Assembly (NCBI GenBank): GCA_964529035.1
Contig: CAZGUG010000060.1
Coordinates: forward strand, 1 to 10,750
Length of the DNA: 10,750 bases
Direction: 5' to 3'
Origin: CAZGUG01 sp964529035
GTDB lineage: Bacteria; Bacillota; Clostridia; Ch29
Part shown: one piece after another, positions 1 through 7,238 of the stretch
Numbering within the stretch: position 1 is the stretch's first letter
Layout: each line of letters starts with the position of its first letter
Translations under genes and position numbers: made by a program
The notes under the pieces: model-generated
Database searches by the model: none
Seen by the model: the letters and a program-made list of their open reading frames with translations, nothing else
What the model was told of the DNA's origin: nothing

Positions 1-39
1 AATATTATACGGAGCAATAATACTACCGGAGGTGAGGTA

Positions 40-1224
40 ATGGCTTTTAAATTTTCAGAAAGAATGGAAGGTGTAAAGGCTTCCACAATACGTGAGGTGC
101 TGAAACTGACAGAAAAACCGGAGGTCATTTCCTTTGGAGGCGGGATGCCGGCAGCGGAATTCTTCCCGATAGAGGAAATGAAAGAAGTAACCAACAGGGT
201 TCTGGACGAAGACGGACAGCTGGCGCTGCAGTACGGTCCGACCGACGGCTACCTTCCATTAAGGGAAAAGGTTGTTAAAAGACTAAAGCCGCTCGGCATA
301 ACCGGTATTACCGCGGACAATATCCTGTTCACTTCGGGTTCGCAGCAGGGACTTGACTTCTGCGGCAAAATTTTTATAAACCCCGGCGACACGGTGGTCT
401 GCGAAAGGCCGAGCTATTTGGGGGCGCTTAACGCGTTCAAGGCCTACGAGTGCAAGTTCGCCGACATTCCGATGGACGACGAAGGTATAATCATGGATAA
501 GCTGGAAGAAGCGCTGAAGAAAAATGGAAACGTCAAGTTTATCTATGTCATTCCCGATTTCCAGAACCCGTCCGGGAAAACCTGGTCCTTGGAGAGAAGG
601 AAACAGCTGGTGGAAATGGCCAACAGGTACGACAAAGTCATCATTGAAGACAGTCCGTATTACGAGCTGAGATACGAAGGAGAAGCCCAGCCGGCAATCA
701 AATCCTTCGATACCCAGGACAGGGTTGTGTACCTGGGCACCTTTTCCAAGACCCTGGCACCGGGAATGAGGCTGGGCTGGATATGTGCCGGCAGTGAGAT
801 CCTGGGTAAATTCAACCTGGTCAAACAGGGAGCGGACCTCCAGGTCAATTCGCTGACCCAGCGCCAGGTTAATAAATATATGGAAATGTACGACCTGGAC
901 GAAAGAATCGATTACCTAAAGAAAGTGTATACAAAAAGAAGGGCTGTAATGATAGAAGAAATGAAAAAGCACCTTCCCGGCGAAGTAAAAATATCAATAC
1001 CCCAGGGCGGGCTGTTTGTCTGGCTGGAATTTCCTGAACATATAAACACCACCGAACTGATGAAAAAGGCGCTGGAGAAAAACGTTGCCTTTATACCCGG
1101 GGACCCCTTCTATCCAAACGGTGGCGGCGAAAACTCCGCCAGGTTCAGCTTCTCGGCGATCCCCGAGGAGAGAATAAAAGAAGGCATAAAAAGGCTTGGT
1201 GAAGCGGTGAAAGAAGTACTATAG
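40..1224 (+). CDS. PLP-dependent aminotransferase, LysN/KAT-II-like (fold type I)
   Basis: This 394-residue cytosolic enzyme belongs to the class I/II aminotransferases and probably moves an amino group between an amino acid and a 2-oxo acid. Visible active-site features are the PLP-binding lysine K237 in the motif TFSKTLAPGMRLGW, N176 in QNPSG, D204 in IIEDSPYYEL (expected to contact the pyridine nitrogen) and R368 in ARFSFS (expected to bind the substrate carboxylate). The length is normal for the family, and no N-terminal GntR-type DNA-binding domain is present, so it is not a MocR regulator. The ATG is preceded by GGAGGTG at 28-34 with five bases of spacing. It is the only plus-strand gene and converges on rho. 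The closest characterised relatives act on 2-aminoadipate, kynurenine, aromatic or branched-chain amino acids. Substrate cannot be fixed from sequence alone, so no symbol is given. Confidence 0.93.
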   Translation: MAFKFSERMEGVKASTIREVLKLTEKPEVISFGGGMPAAEFFPIEEMKEVTNRVLDEDGQLALQYGPTDGYLPLREKVVKRLKPLGITGITADNILFTSGSQQGLDFCGKIFINPGDTVVCERPSYLGALNAFKAYECKFADIPMDDEGIIMDKLEEALKKNGNVKFIYVIPDFQNPSGKTWSLERRKQLVEMANRYDKVIIEDSPYYELRYEGEAQPAIKSFDTQDRVVYLGTFSKTLAPGMRLGWICAGSEILGKFNLVKQGADLQVNSLTQRQVNKYMEMYDLDERIDYLKKVYTKRRAVMIEEMKKHLPGEVKISIPQGGLFVWLEFPEHINTTELMKKALEKNVAFIPGDPFYPNGGGENSARFSFSAIPEERIKEGIKRLGEAVKEVL

Positions 1225-1260
1225 AACATTAAACGGGAATAAGAAGCCCTGTGAAATATG

Positions 1261-1304
1261 AAAAAGGGAACTGACGAAATGAAGGTTTCGCCGGCTCCCT
1301 TTTT
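1261..1304. terminator. Shared hairpin terminator between aminotransferase and rho
   Basis: Arms 1261-1279 and 1286-1304 form a 19-position imperfect stem around a 6-base loop, with five T residues at the end in either direction. Read in the rho direction, the RNA has one C-A mismatch and two G-U pairs. Read in the aminotransferase direction, it has two A-C mismatches and one U-G pair. The stem is therefore better in the rho direction, though it can plausibly serve both converging genes. Confidence 0.75.
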
Positions 1305-1323
1305 AATTGATTGGGTGGTTTAT

Positions 1324-2610
1324 TTACACAAACATTTTTTTGACCATCCCAAGAAACTGTCTGTTGTTATCCGTCATCATAAGCCTGTTTATCAGGGTCT
1401 CGGTAACCTCGGCGTTCTGCCCCGAGCTGAGTGCCTTCCTTATATACCATACCGCTTCCAGCTCGTCCTGGCTAAGCAGCAGCTCTTCCCTCCTGGTGCC
1501 CGACCGGTTCATGTCTATGGCCGGGAAAATTCTTCTTTCGGACAGCTTGCGGTCAAGGTGAAGCTCCATGTTTCCTGTACCCTTGAATTCTTCGTAGATT
1601 ACATCGTCCATACGGCTGCCTGTTTCGATTAACGCAGTTGCCAGTATGGTAAGGCTGCCCCCCTCCTCTATATTCCTTGCGGCACCGAAAAACCTCTTGG
1701 GTTTGTGCAGCGCACCGGGGTCAAGGCCTCCCGACAGGGTTCTGCCGGTGGGAGGTATGGTGAGGTTGTAGGCCCGGGCCAGCCTGGTTATACTGTCCAA
1801 AAGTATTATTACGTTCTTTTTCTGCTCCACAAGCCGCTGCGCCCTATCCAGCACCATTTCCGCCACTCTTATATGATGCTCGGGAAGCTCGTCAAAGGTG
1901 GAATATACCACATCACCCTTAATAGACCTCTTCATGTCGGTAACTTCCTCCGGCCGCTCGTCTATAAGCAGCACGATAACCTTCATGTCCGGGTGGTTCT
2001 TGGTTACGCTGTTTGCCACCTTCTGCAGCAGTATTGTCTTGCCGGCCTTTGGCGGAGCAACTATAAGGCCCCTCTGGCCCATACCTATCGGGGATATTAT
2101 ATCGGTTATTCTTGTTGATAGATCCGAGGAAGAATGTTCGAGGGTTATCCTTCGGTTTGGATAAATAGGGGTGAGAGTGTCAAAGTCAGGCCTTCTTGCC
2201 GCCACTTCCGGTCTGTCACCGTTTACATTCTCTACAAACAACAGGGCGTGGTACTTTTCGGTATCCTTCGCCGCCCTGGTTTTACCGGTAATTAAATCAC
2301 CGGTTTTCAGGTTGAACTTCCTTATCTGCGAAGGGGAAACATAAACATCGTCTGCTCCCGGCAGGTAGTTGGAAGACCGGAGAAAGCCGTACCCGTCGGG
2401 CAGCACCTCCAGCACTCCGGTCACAAGCTCCGGTTCCGCAAGGACAGCGATTTGCTTCAGCTTGTCTCCTTTATACTTTTCTATCTGTTTTTCGAGGATA
2501 AGCTCTATAAGCCGTGCCTTTTTGTATACCGTGGGACTTTTTACCTTCATATCCCTGGCAATGTCCCGCAGTTCGGCAATAGTCTTCCCCTCCAAATCTG
2601 CATGATTCAA
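1324..2610 (-). CDS. rho: Transcription termination factor Rho
   Basis: Rho is a hexameric RNA-dependent ATPase/helicase that ends transcription of untranslated RNA. The 428-residue product matches the usual length (about 420-430), with no large RNA-binding insertion. Order, numbered from the TTG start: an N-terminal Rho-N helical part (about 3-45), a cold-shock-like RNA-binding domain (about 62-112, with PDGYGFLRS), Walker A APPKAGKT (185-192), Walker B VIVLLIDERPEE (211-222), and the C-terminal secondary RNA-binding region with PTGRTLSGGLDPGAL. A GTG at 2637 opens the frame further upstream, but the perfect SD GGAGGTG (2617-2623) lies inside that extension and is six bases before TTG at 2610, so TTG is chosen. 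It is the last gene of the zinc-ribbon/tal/glpX/rho series and has its own promoter. The usual follower rpmE (ribosomal protein L31) is absent. Confidence 0.97.
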   Translation of the reverse strand: MNHADLEGKTIAELRDIARDMKVKSPTVYKKARLIELILEKQIEKYKGDKLKQIAVLAEPELVTGVLEVLPDGYGFLRSSNYLPGADDVYVSPSQIRKFNLKTGDLITGKTRAAKDTEKYHALLFVENVNGDRPEVAARRPDFDTLTPIYPNRRITLEHSSSDLSTRITDIISPIGMGQRGLIVAPPKAGKTILLQKVANSVTKNHPDMKVIVLLIDERPEEVTDMKRSIKGDVVYSTFDELPEHHIRVAEMVLDRAQRLVEQKKNVIILLDSITRLARAYNLTIPPTGRTLSGGLDPGALHKPKRFFGAARNIEEGGSLTILATALIETGSRMDDVIYEEFKGTGNMELHLDRKLSERRIFPAIDMNRSGTRREELLLSQDELEAVWYIRKALSSGQNAEVTETLINRLMMTDNNRQFLGMVKKMFV

Positions 2611-2616
2611 AAACAG

Positions 2617-2623
2617 CACCTCC
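2617..2623 (-). promoter_or_regulatory. Ribosome binding site that sets the TTG start of rho
   Basis: GGAGGTG on the minus strand, six bases from TTG at 2610. The upstream GTG at 2637 has no such site and would place this one inside the coding region. Confidence 0.8.
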
Positions 2624-2702
2624 AAATATATGTGCACAACATAACTATATTTTATATCGGCAGATTGAGATTCAAACCGGACAAGTAAATAAACATACCA
2701 AT

Positions 2703-2730
2703 ATTATACTTGTTTTTTAAGTAATTACAA
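2703..2730 (-). promoter_or_regulatory. Probable sigma-A promoter of rho
   Basis: On the minus strand TTGTAA (2725-2730) is followed after 16 bases by a perfect TATAAT (2703-2708). Transcription would start near 2696, giving a leader of about 85 bases. This would let rho be expressed separately from glpX. The rest of the 172-base glpX-rho gap is AT-rich. A weak six-pair hairpin (2753-2758 with 2773-2778) followed by T residues could be a poor glpX terminator. Confidence 0.6.
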
Positions 2731-2782
2731 GGGGTATTTAAATTATTGACAAAAACGAAGGAATTTATATCATCGTTTATAA

Positions 2783-3754
<972 letters not shown>

Positions 3755-3761
3755 AAAAATT

Positions 3762-3768
3762 ACCCCCT
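3762..3768 (-). promoter_or_regulatory. Ribosome binding site of glpX (TTG start)
   Basis: AGGGGGT on the minus strand, one mismatch from the consensus AGGAGGT, seven bases before TTG at 3754. Confidence 0.65.
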
Positions 3769-3774
3769 TAAAAT

Positions 3775-3794
3775 AGCCGGTTTCAATCCCGGCT
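3775..3794 (-). other. Short GC hairpin in the tal-glpX gap
   Basis: AGCCGG (3775-3780) and CCGGCT (3789-3794) pair perfectly around an 8-base loop, six bases upstream of the glpX ribosome binding site. The minus-strand sequence after it (TATTTTAAG) is not a convincing U-tract. It could be a weak attenuator, an RNA processing site, or chance. Confidence 0.35.
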
Positions 3795-3831
3795 TTATTG
3801 CTTAATCCTATTTTCTCTGATTATTTATTTC

Positions 3832-4473
3832 CTATTTGATACTGTTCCAGTCCTTCAAAAACCTTTCTATCCCGAGGTCGGTCATCGGGTGTTTTATCAT
3901 GGCCTGGAGCACCGAAAAAGGCACGGTTGCAATGTGCGCCCCCGCAAGGGCTGCCATTGTAACGTGCATCGGATGACGAATGCTTGCCGCTATTACCTGT
4001 GCCTGTATACCGTGAATATCAAAGATATCCACGATATACCTTACTACCTCCATCCCGTCGTTTCCAATATCGTCCATCCTCCCCACGAAGGGGCTGACGT
4101 ATAAAGCTCCCGCCCTTGCCGCCAAAAGTGCCTGGTTGGCTGAAAACACAAGGGTGGCGTTTACCGCTGTGCCCTCCGCCGCCAGCATTTTTGTGGCCTT
4201 CAGCCCTTCCGGGGTAACGGGTATCTTTATAACTATGTTGGTATCTATCGAAACGAGGCCCCTCGCCTCCTCCACCATCTTTTGGGCCTCGGAGGATACA
4301 ACCTCCGCACTGATGGGGCCCTTTACCACCGCGGCAATGTCCTTTATCCTCTGTTTAAAATCGGCGCCCTCCCTAGCCACCAGCGACGGGTTGGTTGTAA
4401 CACCGCTTATGATACCCATGGAATTCGCTTTCTTTATCTCGTCCAGGTTGGCAGTGTCAATAAAGAGCTTCAA
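3832..4473 (-). CDS. tal: Transaldolase, small (TalC/FSA-fold) type
   Basis: This 213-residue TIM-barrel enzyme belongs to the fructose-6-phosphate aldolase/transaldolase subfamily and transfers a dihydroxyacetone unit between sugar phosphates in the non-oxidative pentose phosphate pathway. The Schiff-base lysine is K83 in VIKIPVTPEG, and GVTTNPSL is the usual N-terminal motif. At the positions that separate the two activities, it has Glu57 (SAEV, where E. coli FSA has Gln59) and Phe129 (SPFVGR, where FSA has Tyr131), so transaldolase is predicted rather than fructose-6-phosphate aldolase. An ATG lies six bases upstream at 4479, but it is only one base from the SD AAGGAGG. TTG at 4473 is seven bases away and gives MKLFIDTAN, the family's typical beginning. 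The gene follows the zinc-ribbon protein by 36 bases and precedes glpX by 77. Confidence 0.95.
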   Translation of the reverse strand: MKLFIDTANLDEIKKANSMGIISGVTTNPSLVAREGADFKQRIKDIAAVVKGPISAEVVSSEAQKMVEEARGLVSIDTNIVIKIPVTPEGLKATKMLAAEGTAVNATLVFSANQALLAARAGALYVSPFVGRMDDIGNDGMEVVRYIVDIFDIHGIQAQVIAASIRHPMHVTMAALAGAHIATVPFSVLQAMIKHPMTDLGIERFLKDWNSIK

Positions 4474-4480
4474 TGCCATT

Positions 4481-4487
4481 CCTCCTT
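4481..4487 (-). promoter_or_regulatory. Ribosome binding site that sets the TTG start of tal
   Basis: AAGGAGG on the minus strand. Spacing is one base to ATG at 4479 but seven bases to TTG at 4473, which favours TTG. Confidence 0.75.
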
Positions 4488-4509
4488 ACCCGATATATCA
4501 GCGCATTTT

Positions 4510-5022
4510 TTACTTGCTGCGCTTGGGCCGTTTTGGTATGAAGTCAACTATATTCTTCCCCAAATCGCTGCTAAAATTTACTTTTTCCACAGTATCCATA
4601 AATCTTGTAAAGCTATCGGACCACAGGTCGTCGTCCCCTAGGAATTCCTCTATCCCGAGCTGTTTGATTATCTCTTCCATTTCCCTCTCATAGGCCTTTA
4701 CGGCTTGCTTCACACAGTTTTCCCTGCCGAAAAAGCACACTTCCATATGAGTATAATGACAATTAAGAATACAAAGGTTGGTCTTCCACAAATCTTTGTA
4801 CCCTAATTTATAGATATGCTCATAATCGCAGGCTATACATGAAATATTCAACTGGTAGCCGCTGGTCTTTCTTTTTTTTAGGGTAAACACCTCTTCCCCG
4901 CACTGGCATTTAACCGTAATGCCTTCCCGGGTAGAAATTTGAAAGGGGTCCACGCTGCTTGTCCGCATATTGCCGCACCAGGGACATCTCACTGCTATTA
5001 CCGTTTTCCTGTTTATCAGCAT
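4510..5022 (-). CDS. Cysteine-rich, zinc-ribbon-like hypothetical protein
   Basis: I do not recognise this 170-residue protein. The N-terminal half carries ten cysteines, many in metal-site patterns: CPWC (13-16), CQC (39-41), CIAC (62-65), then C84, C88, C96 and C103. The first two groups look like a zinc ribbon, and CIAC with later cysteines could form a second site. There is no signal peptide or membrane segment. The C-terminal third is charged, with an acidic stretch (EEFLGDDDLW) and a basic end (PKRPKRSK). ATG at 5022 is chosen because GGGAGGTG ends six bases before it; a GTG at 5031 overlaps that SD. It heads the run into tal, glpX and rho, so it may be co-transcribed. A nucleic-acid-binding or redox/metal role is possible but unproven. 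Confidence 0.8.
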   Translation of the reverse strand: MLINRKTVIAVRCPWCGNMRTSSVDPFQISTREGITVKCQCGEEVFTLKKRKTSGYQLNISCIACDYEHIYKLGYKDLWKTNLCILNCHYTHMEVCFFGRENCVKQAVKAYEREMEEIIKQLGIEEFLGDDDLWSDSFTRFMDTVEKVNFSSDLGKNIVDFIPKRPKRSK

Positions 5023-5028
5023 CCCCCA

Positions 5029-5036
5029 CACCTCCC
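5029..5036 (-). promoter_or_regulatory. Ribosome binding site of the zinc-ribbon gene
   Basis: GGGAGGTG on the minus strand, six bases before ATG at 5022. It overlaps the alternative GTG at 5031, which argues against that start. Confidence 0.75.
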
Positions 5037-5083
5037 ATGGTTATAGTATTCTCCAAAGGGTATTTGATTCCTGCCCACCACCC

Positions 5084-5112
5084 TTAATATTTTCCCAAAC
5101 AAAAGCAAACAA
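5084..5112 (-). promoter_or_regulatory. Weak candidate promoter for the zinc-ribbon/tal/glpX operon
   Basis: On the minus strand TTGTTT (5107-5112) and TATTAA (5084-5089) are 17 bases apart. Matches to consensus are only 3/6 and 4/6. The -35 side overlaps the 10-base tandem repeat. The placement suits a 5' leader of about 55 bases, but the operon might instead be read through from upstream or use an unrecognised promoter. Confidence 0.25.
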
Positions 5113-5126
5113 AAGCAAACAAAAGG
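5097..5126. repeat. Three tandem copies of a 10-base A-tract unit
   Basis: The unit AAACAAAAGC occurs at 5097-5106 and 5107-5116, with a third copy at 5117-5126 differing only in the last base. Its A4 runs are spaced exactly one helical turn apart. It abuts the GGGACGG hairpin of the upstream S-layer gene. Confidence 0.85.
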
Positions 5127-5170
5127 GACGGTTCTTTTTGTTTGTGGCAGGTCTGCCTAAGAACCGTCCC
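5125..5170 (-). terminator. GGGACGGTTCTT hairpin ending the five-repeat SLH gene
   Basis: Arms 5125-5136 and 5159-5170 pair perfectly over 12 positions. The 22-base loop holds a nested palindrome GGCAG-gt-CTGCC (5146-5157). In the direction of the SLH gene the stem is followed by a T-rich stretch (TTTTGTTTGCTTTTG), so it should terminate that transcript. The stem would also form on the other strand. Confidence 0.75.
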
Positions 5171-5220
5171 CACACAGCTTTGTTATTAAGCTTCAAACAA
5201 GGTGCCTGTGCCCGTGTTTG
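5125..5220 (-). repeat. 3' intergenic repeat module, copy A (with perfect stem)
   Basis: Starting five bases after the SLH stop on the minus strand, the order is CAAACACGGG, a GGCACC block, TGTTTG, an AT-rich stretch, AGCT, then GGGGACGGTTCTT and its paired arm. CAAACA (5215-5220) and TGTTTG (5194-5199) form an outer inverted repeat. The same order of elements occurs after the other SLH gene at 7152-7236. GGGACGGTTCT and GGCACC motifs resemble dispersed repeats I recall from Firmicutes genomes; that link is from memory. Confidence 0.7.
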
Positions 5221-5225
5221 ATAGG

Positions 5226-7049
5226 TCAGTCGCGTATTATTATGGTATCGGCAATGAATACTCCAAGTTCGGAGCGCCCGAACACCACCAGCCGGTCGCC
5301 GACGTCAATGTGCCTTAAATACCTCCTGGTGCCGCTGCTGTTTACAATTCTCGTATCGGCATCAATGTTAATCTGCCTTAAGGCGTTTGTATTGGATTCC
5401 TTGATAGTTATTACTTCCACGTCGGTGTTCACATACTCAACGGTGCCTAGTACCTCGTTCTGTTCCGCCACCGATTCCGCTTTGATACTGACTATCTCGT
5501 CGCTTTCCACCTTTATATCCAGTATGTAATCCAGCCTCAGGTCATACACGCTGGCGGTCTTGCCGTCCACCTTTATGCCAACATCCACCGGCAGTATAAA
5601 GGTTTCTGTTTCGCCGTCATCGTTCAATATGGTTAACTGATGGGGTTTTGCAATAATCAAAGCTTCCAGGATGCCTTCAATGTTCCTGTCCCGGCTTTCC
5701 GCTTCTATCCCGGTCACAATACCGTACTCAAGGGTTATTTCTATCTCGTCACCCCTGCGCAGGTCTTCAAGTCCCCTGCTTCTTCCGTCCCTTTCAACCT
5801 TCGCATCGTCGTCAACGGGGTACTCAAGTTCCTGGCTGCCCTTTATTAGGATTAGTACAAGGTCTTTATCGGTCTTAAACCCGCCGAATATGCCCATCGC
5901 GGTCTTTGTCTTTCTTTCGGCCTCTATGCGGGTGGCATAGGTATCGCTGGCGGTAACCTTTACCCTGTCATCCAAATGAATCCGGTCAAGGTCAACGGTC
6001 TCACCTTCAAGTTTTATGACAGCGTTTTCCATAACCCTGTAGCTGTACCTGTCCCCGTCATCGTCTCTTATGGTAATGCTCCTGTATTCCGAGCCGACGT
6101 ATACATCTCTTACTATTCCTTCAACGGTACCCGCCTTGCTTACCACGTCAACAGACACTATCCTGTCGTTCCTTATGCCGAAGGTGCCCTGCTGTCCCGA
6201 CGAGATGCTTGACAGGGAAGCGGTATTCCCGTTCAGCCTTATTGTCACGGCGGATGCCACTTCATACATGTCTATATCGCCGTCGGTTACCGCAATCTTG
6301 ATTACGGTTCTACCGGTGCCTGTAACTACCTCATCTACCCTGCCCTCTATTGTGGTTGTAGCGGTATCAATACCACCGGCATACTGAAGGGACGTGGAAA
6401 GCATGGTTGCTATCTCGGCACGGGTTATCTCGTTGTTCGGATTGAACCTGTTTGTATCGTCCCCCTTCATAATGCCCCGGTCGTACAGAGTCTTGATGTA
6501 GCCCTTGTGCCAGTCGGATATTATCTCGTTGTCCACAAAGCCCAGTACCCGGTCGGTATAGGATTTTGCCTCCTGTTCAAATCCAAGGGTCTTGGAAAGA
6601 TATACCGCCACCTCCGCCCTCTTTGCATTGTTTTGAGTTTCGCCGTCGCTTCTAATAAAGGTTGCAAGCTCCTCCTCTGTAACTATTCCCTTCTCCAGCG
6701 CATAGGCAATATACCCTTCTGCCCATACAGGAATATTGTCGGCGTTCATCCTGGTTTTATACTTCTGTATGTAAGAACCCGCTGCGGAATCGTCGGCATA
6801 CCCTGCCAGCCGGGCAAGGCATACAATGACTTCCACCCTGCTTATTGAATTATTTGGTTTAAAGGTTGCATCCTCAAACCCACTTATAAGGCCTGCCTCA
6901 TAGGCCTTTAGAACAAATTCGTCATACCATTCTCTGTCTCCCACATCGGTGAACACCCTGGCCGCCCCGGCAGAAACCGTCAAACCGGCAGTAAGTACCA
7001 GTACGGCCACCAGCACACAAAAAAATCTTCTTTTCCTTCCCTCTGCCAA
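5226..7049 (-). CDS. Secreted SLH-domain protein with five tandem beta-type repeats
   Basis: This 607-residue cell-surface protein has a signal peptide (GRKRR, then a hydrophobic stretch, with cleavage likely after VSAGA). Three SLH domains follow (about 31-84, 106-157, 168-222), which should bind the secondary cell-wall polymer; ISRVE, AKRAE and ITRAE motifs are present. Residues 233-607 are five repeats of about 70 residues (233-304, 308-378, 383-452, 456-526, 532-607), each a run of beta-prone stretches with a motif close to DGK-A-L-DL-GD-V. They resemble DUF5666/OB-like units, and no catalytic motif is seen. An ATG at 7088 has no ribosome binding site, and the ATG at 7058 abuts the SD. 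TTG at 7049 follows GGGGAGG by nine bases and gives a normal-length signal peptide. It is a paralog of the gene at 7239-9506 and probably part of the S-layer or surface scaffold. Confidence 0.88.
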   Translation of the reverse strand: MAEGRKRRFFCVLVAVLVLTAGLTVSAGAARVFTDVGDREWYDEFVLKAYEAGLISGFEDATFKPNNSISRVEVIVCLARLAGYADDSAAGSYIQKYKTRMNADNIPVWAEGYIAYALEKGIVTEEELATFIRSDGETQNNAKRAEVAVYLSKTLGFEQEAKSYTDRVLGFVDNEIISDWHKGYIKTLYDRGIMKGDDTNRFNPNNEITRAEIATMLSTSLQYAGGIDTATTTIEGRVDEVVTGTGRTVIKIAVTDGDIDMYEVASAVTIRLNGNTASLSSISSGQQGTFGIRNDRIVSVDVVSKAGTVEGIVRDVYVGSEYRSITIRDDDGDRYSYRVMENAVIKLEGETVDLDRIHLDDRVKVTASDTYATRIEAERKTKTAMGIFGGFKTDKDLVLILIKGSQELEYPVDDDAKVERDGRSRGLEDLRRGDEIEITLEYGIVTGIEAESRDRNIEGILEALIIAKPHQLTILNDDGETETFILPVDVGIKVDGKTASVYDLRLDYILDIKVESDEIVSIKAESVAEQNEVLGTVEYVNTDVEVITIKESNTNALRQINIDADTRIVNSSGTRRYLRHIDVGDRLVVFGRSELGVFIADTIIIRD

Positions 7050-7058
7050 ATTCTTCAT

Positions 7059-7065
7059 CCTCCCC
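7059..7065 (-). promoter_or_regulatory. Ribosome binding site that sets the TTG start of the five-repeat SLH gene
   Basis: GGGGAGG on the minus strand, nine bases before TTG at 7049. The in-frame ATG at 7058 touches it with no spacing, and the ATG codons at 7088 and 7067 have no SD upstream. Confidence 0.65.
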
Positions 7066-7145
7066 ATCAAATTTTCTGGCTGTGACATATACTCATAATA
7101 TTCTTTGCATATCGCCCAATTCCTTCTAAAATCGTTTTTTTACTT

Positions 7146-7187
7146 AAAAAAGGGACGATCCCTTTATTTCTCCGGCAGAACCGTCCC
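7146..7187 (-). terminator. Degenerate GGGACGGTTCT hairpin ending the seven-repeat SLH gene
   Basis: Arms 7177-7187 and 7152-7162 form an 11-position stem in the minus-strand RNA using three G-U pairs, with a 14-base loop and then six T residues (7146-7151). It is a good intrinsic terminator for the SLH gene upstream. On the plus strand the same wobble positions become A-C mismatches, leaving only six consecutive pairs. Confidence 0.8.
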
Positions 7188-7236
7188 CCGTAAAGCTCAG
7201 TTTTATAAGTCAAACAGTGTACCTTCCCCGTGTTTG
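7152..7236 (-). repeat. 3' intergenic repeat module, copy B
   Basis: Two bases after the stop of the seven-repeat SLH gene come CAAACACGGG, then TGTTTGA, an AT-rich stretch, AGCT and GGGGGACGGTTCT with its partner arm. CAAACA (7231-7236 read on the minus strand) and TGTTTG (7211-7216) make a six-pair outer inverted repeat. Order and spacing follow copy A at 5125-5220, but the inner sequences have diverged. The rest of the gap to 7049 holds no convincing promoter. Confidence 0.7.
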
Positions 7237-7238
7237 AA

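Noticed and set aside
1258..1632. Plus-strand open frame of 124 codons after the aminotransferase
   Set aside because: It starts in the terminator stem and runs antisense to the well-conserved 3' part of rho; no ribosome binding site is seen.
2753..2778. AAACGA/TCGTTT hairpin after glpX as a terminator
   Set aside because: The six-pair stem is AT-rich with a 14-base loop and a short T-run; too weak to list as a terminator.
4136..4693. Plus-strand open frame opposite tal and the zinc-ribbon gene
   Set aside because: It crosses two genuine minus-strand genes and their gap; the translation shows no domain and no ribosome binding site.
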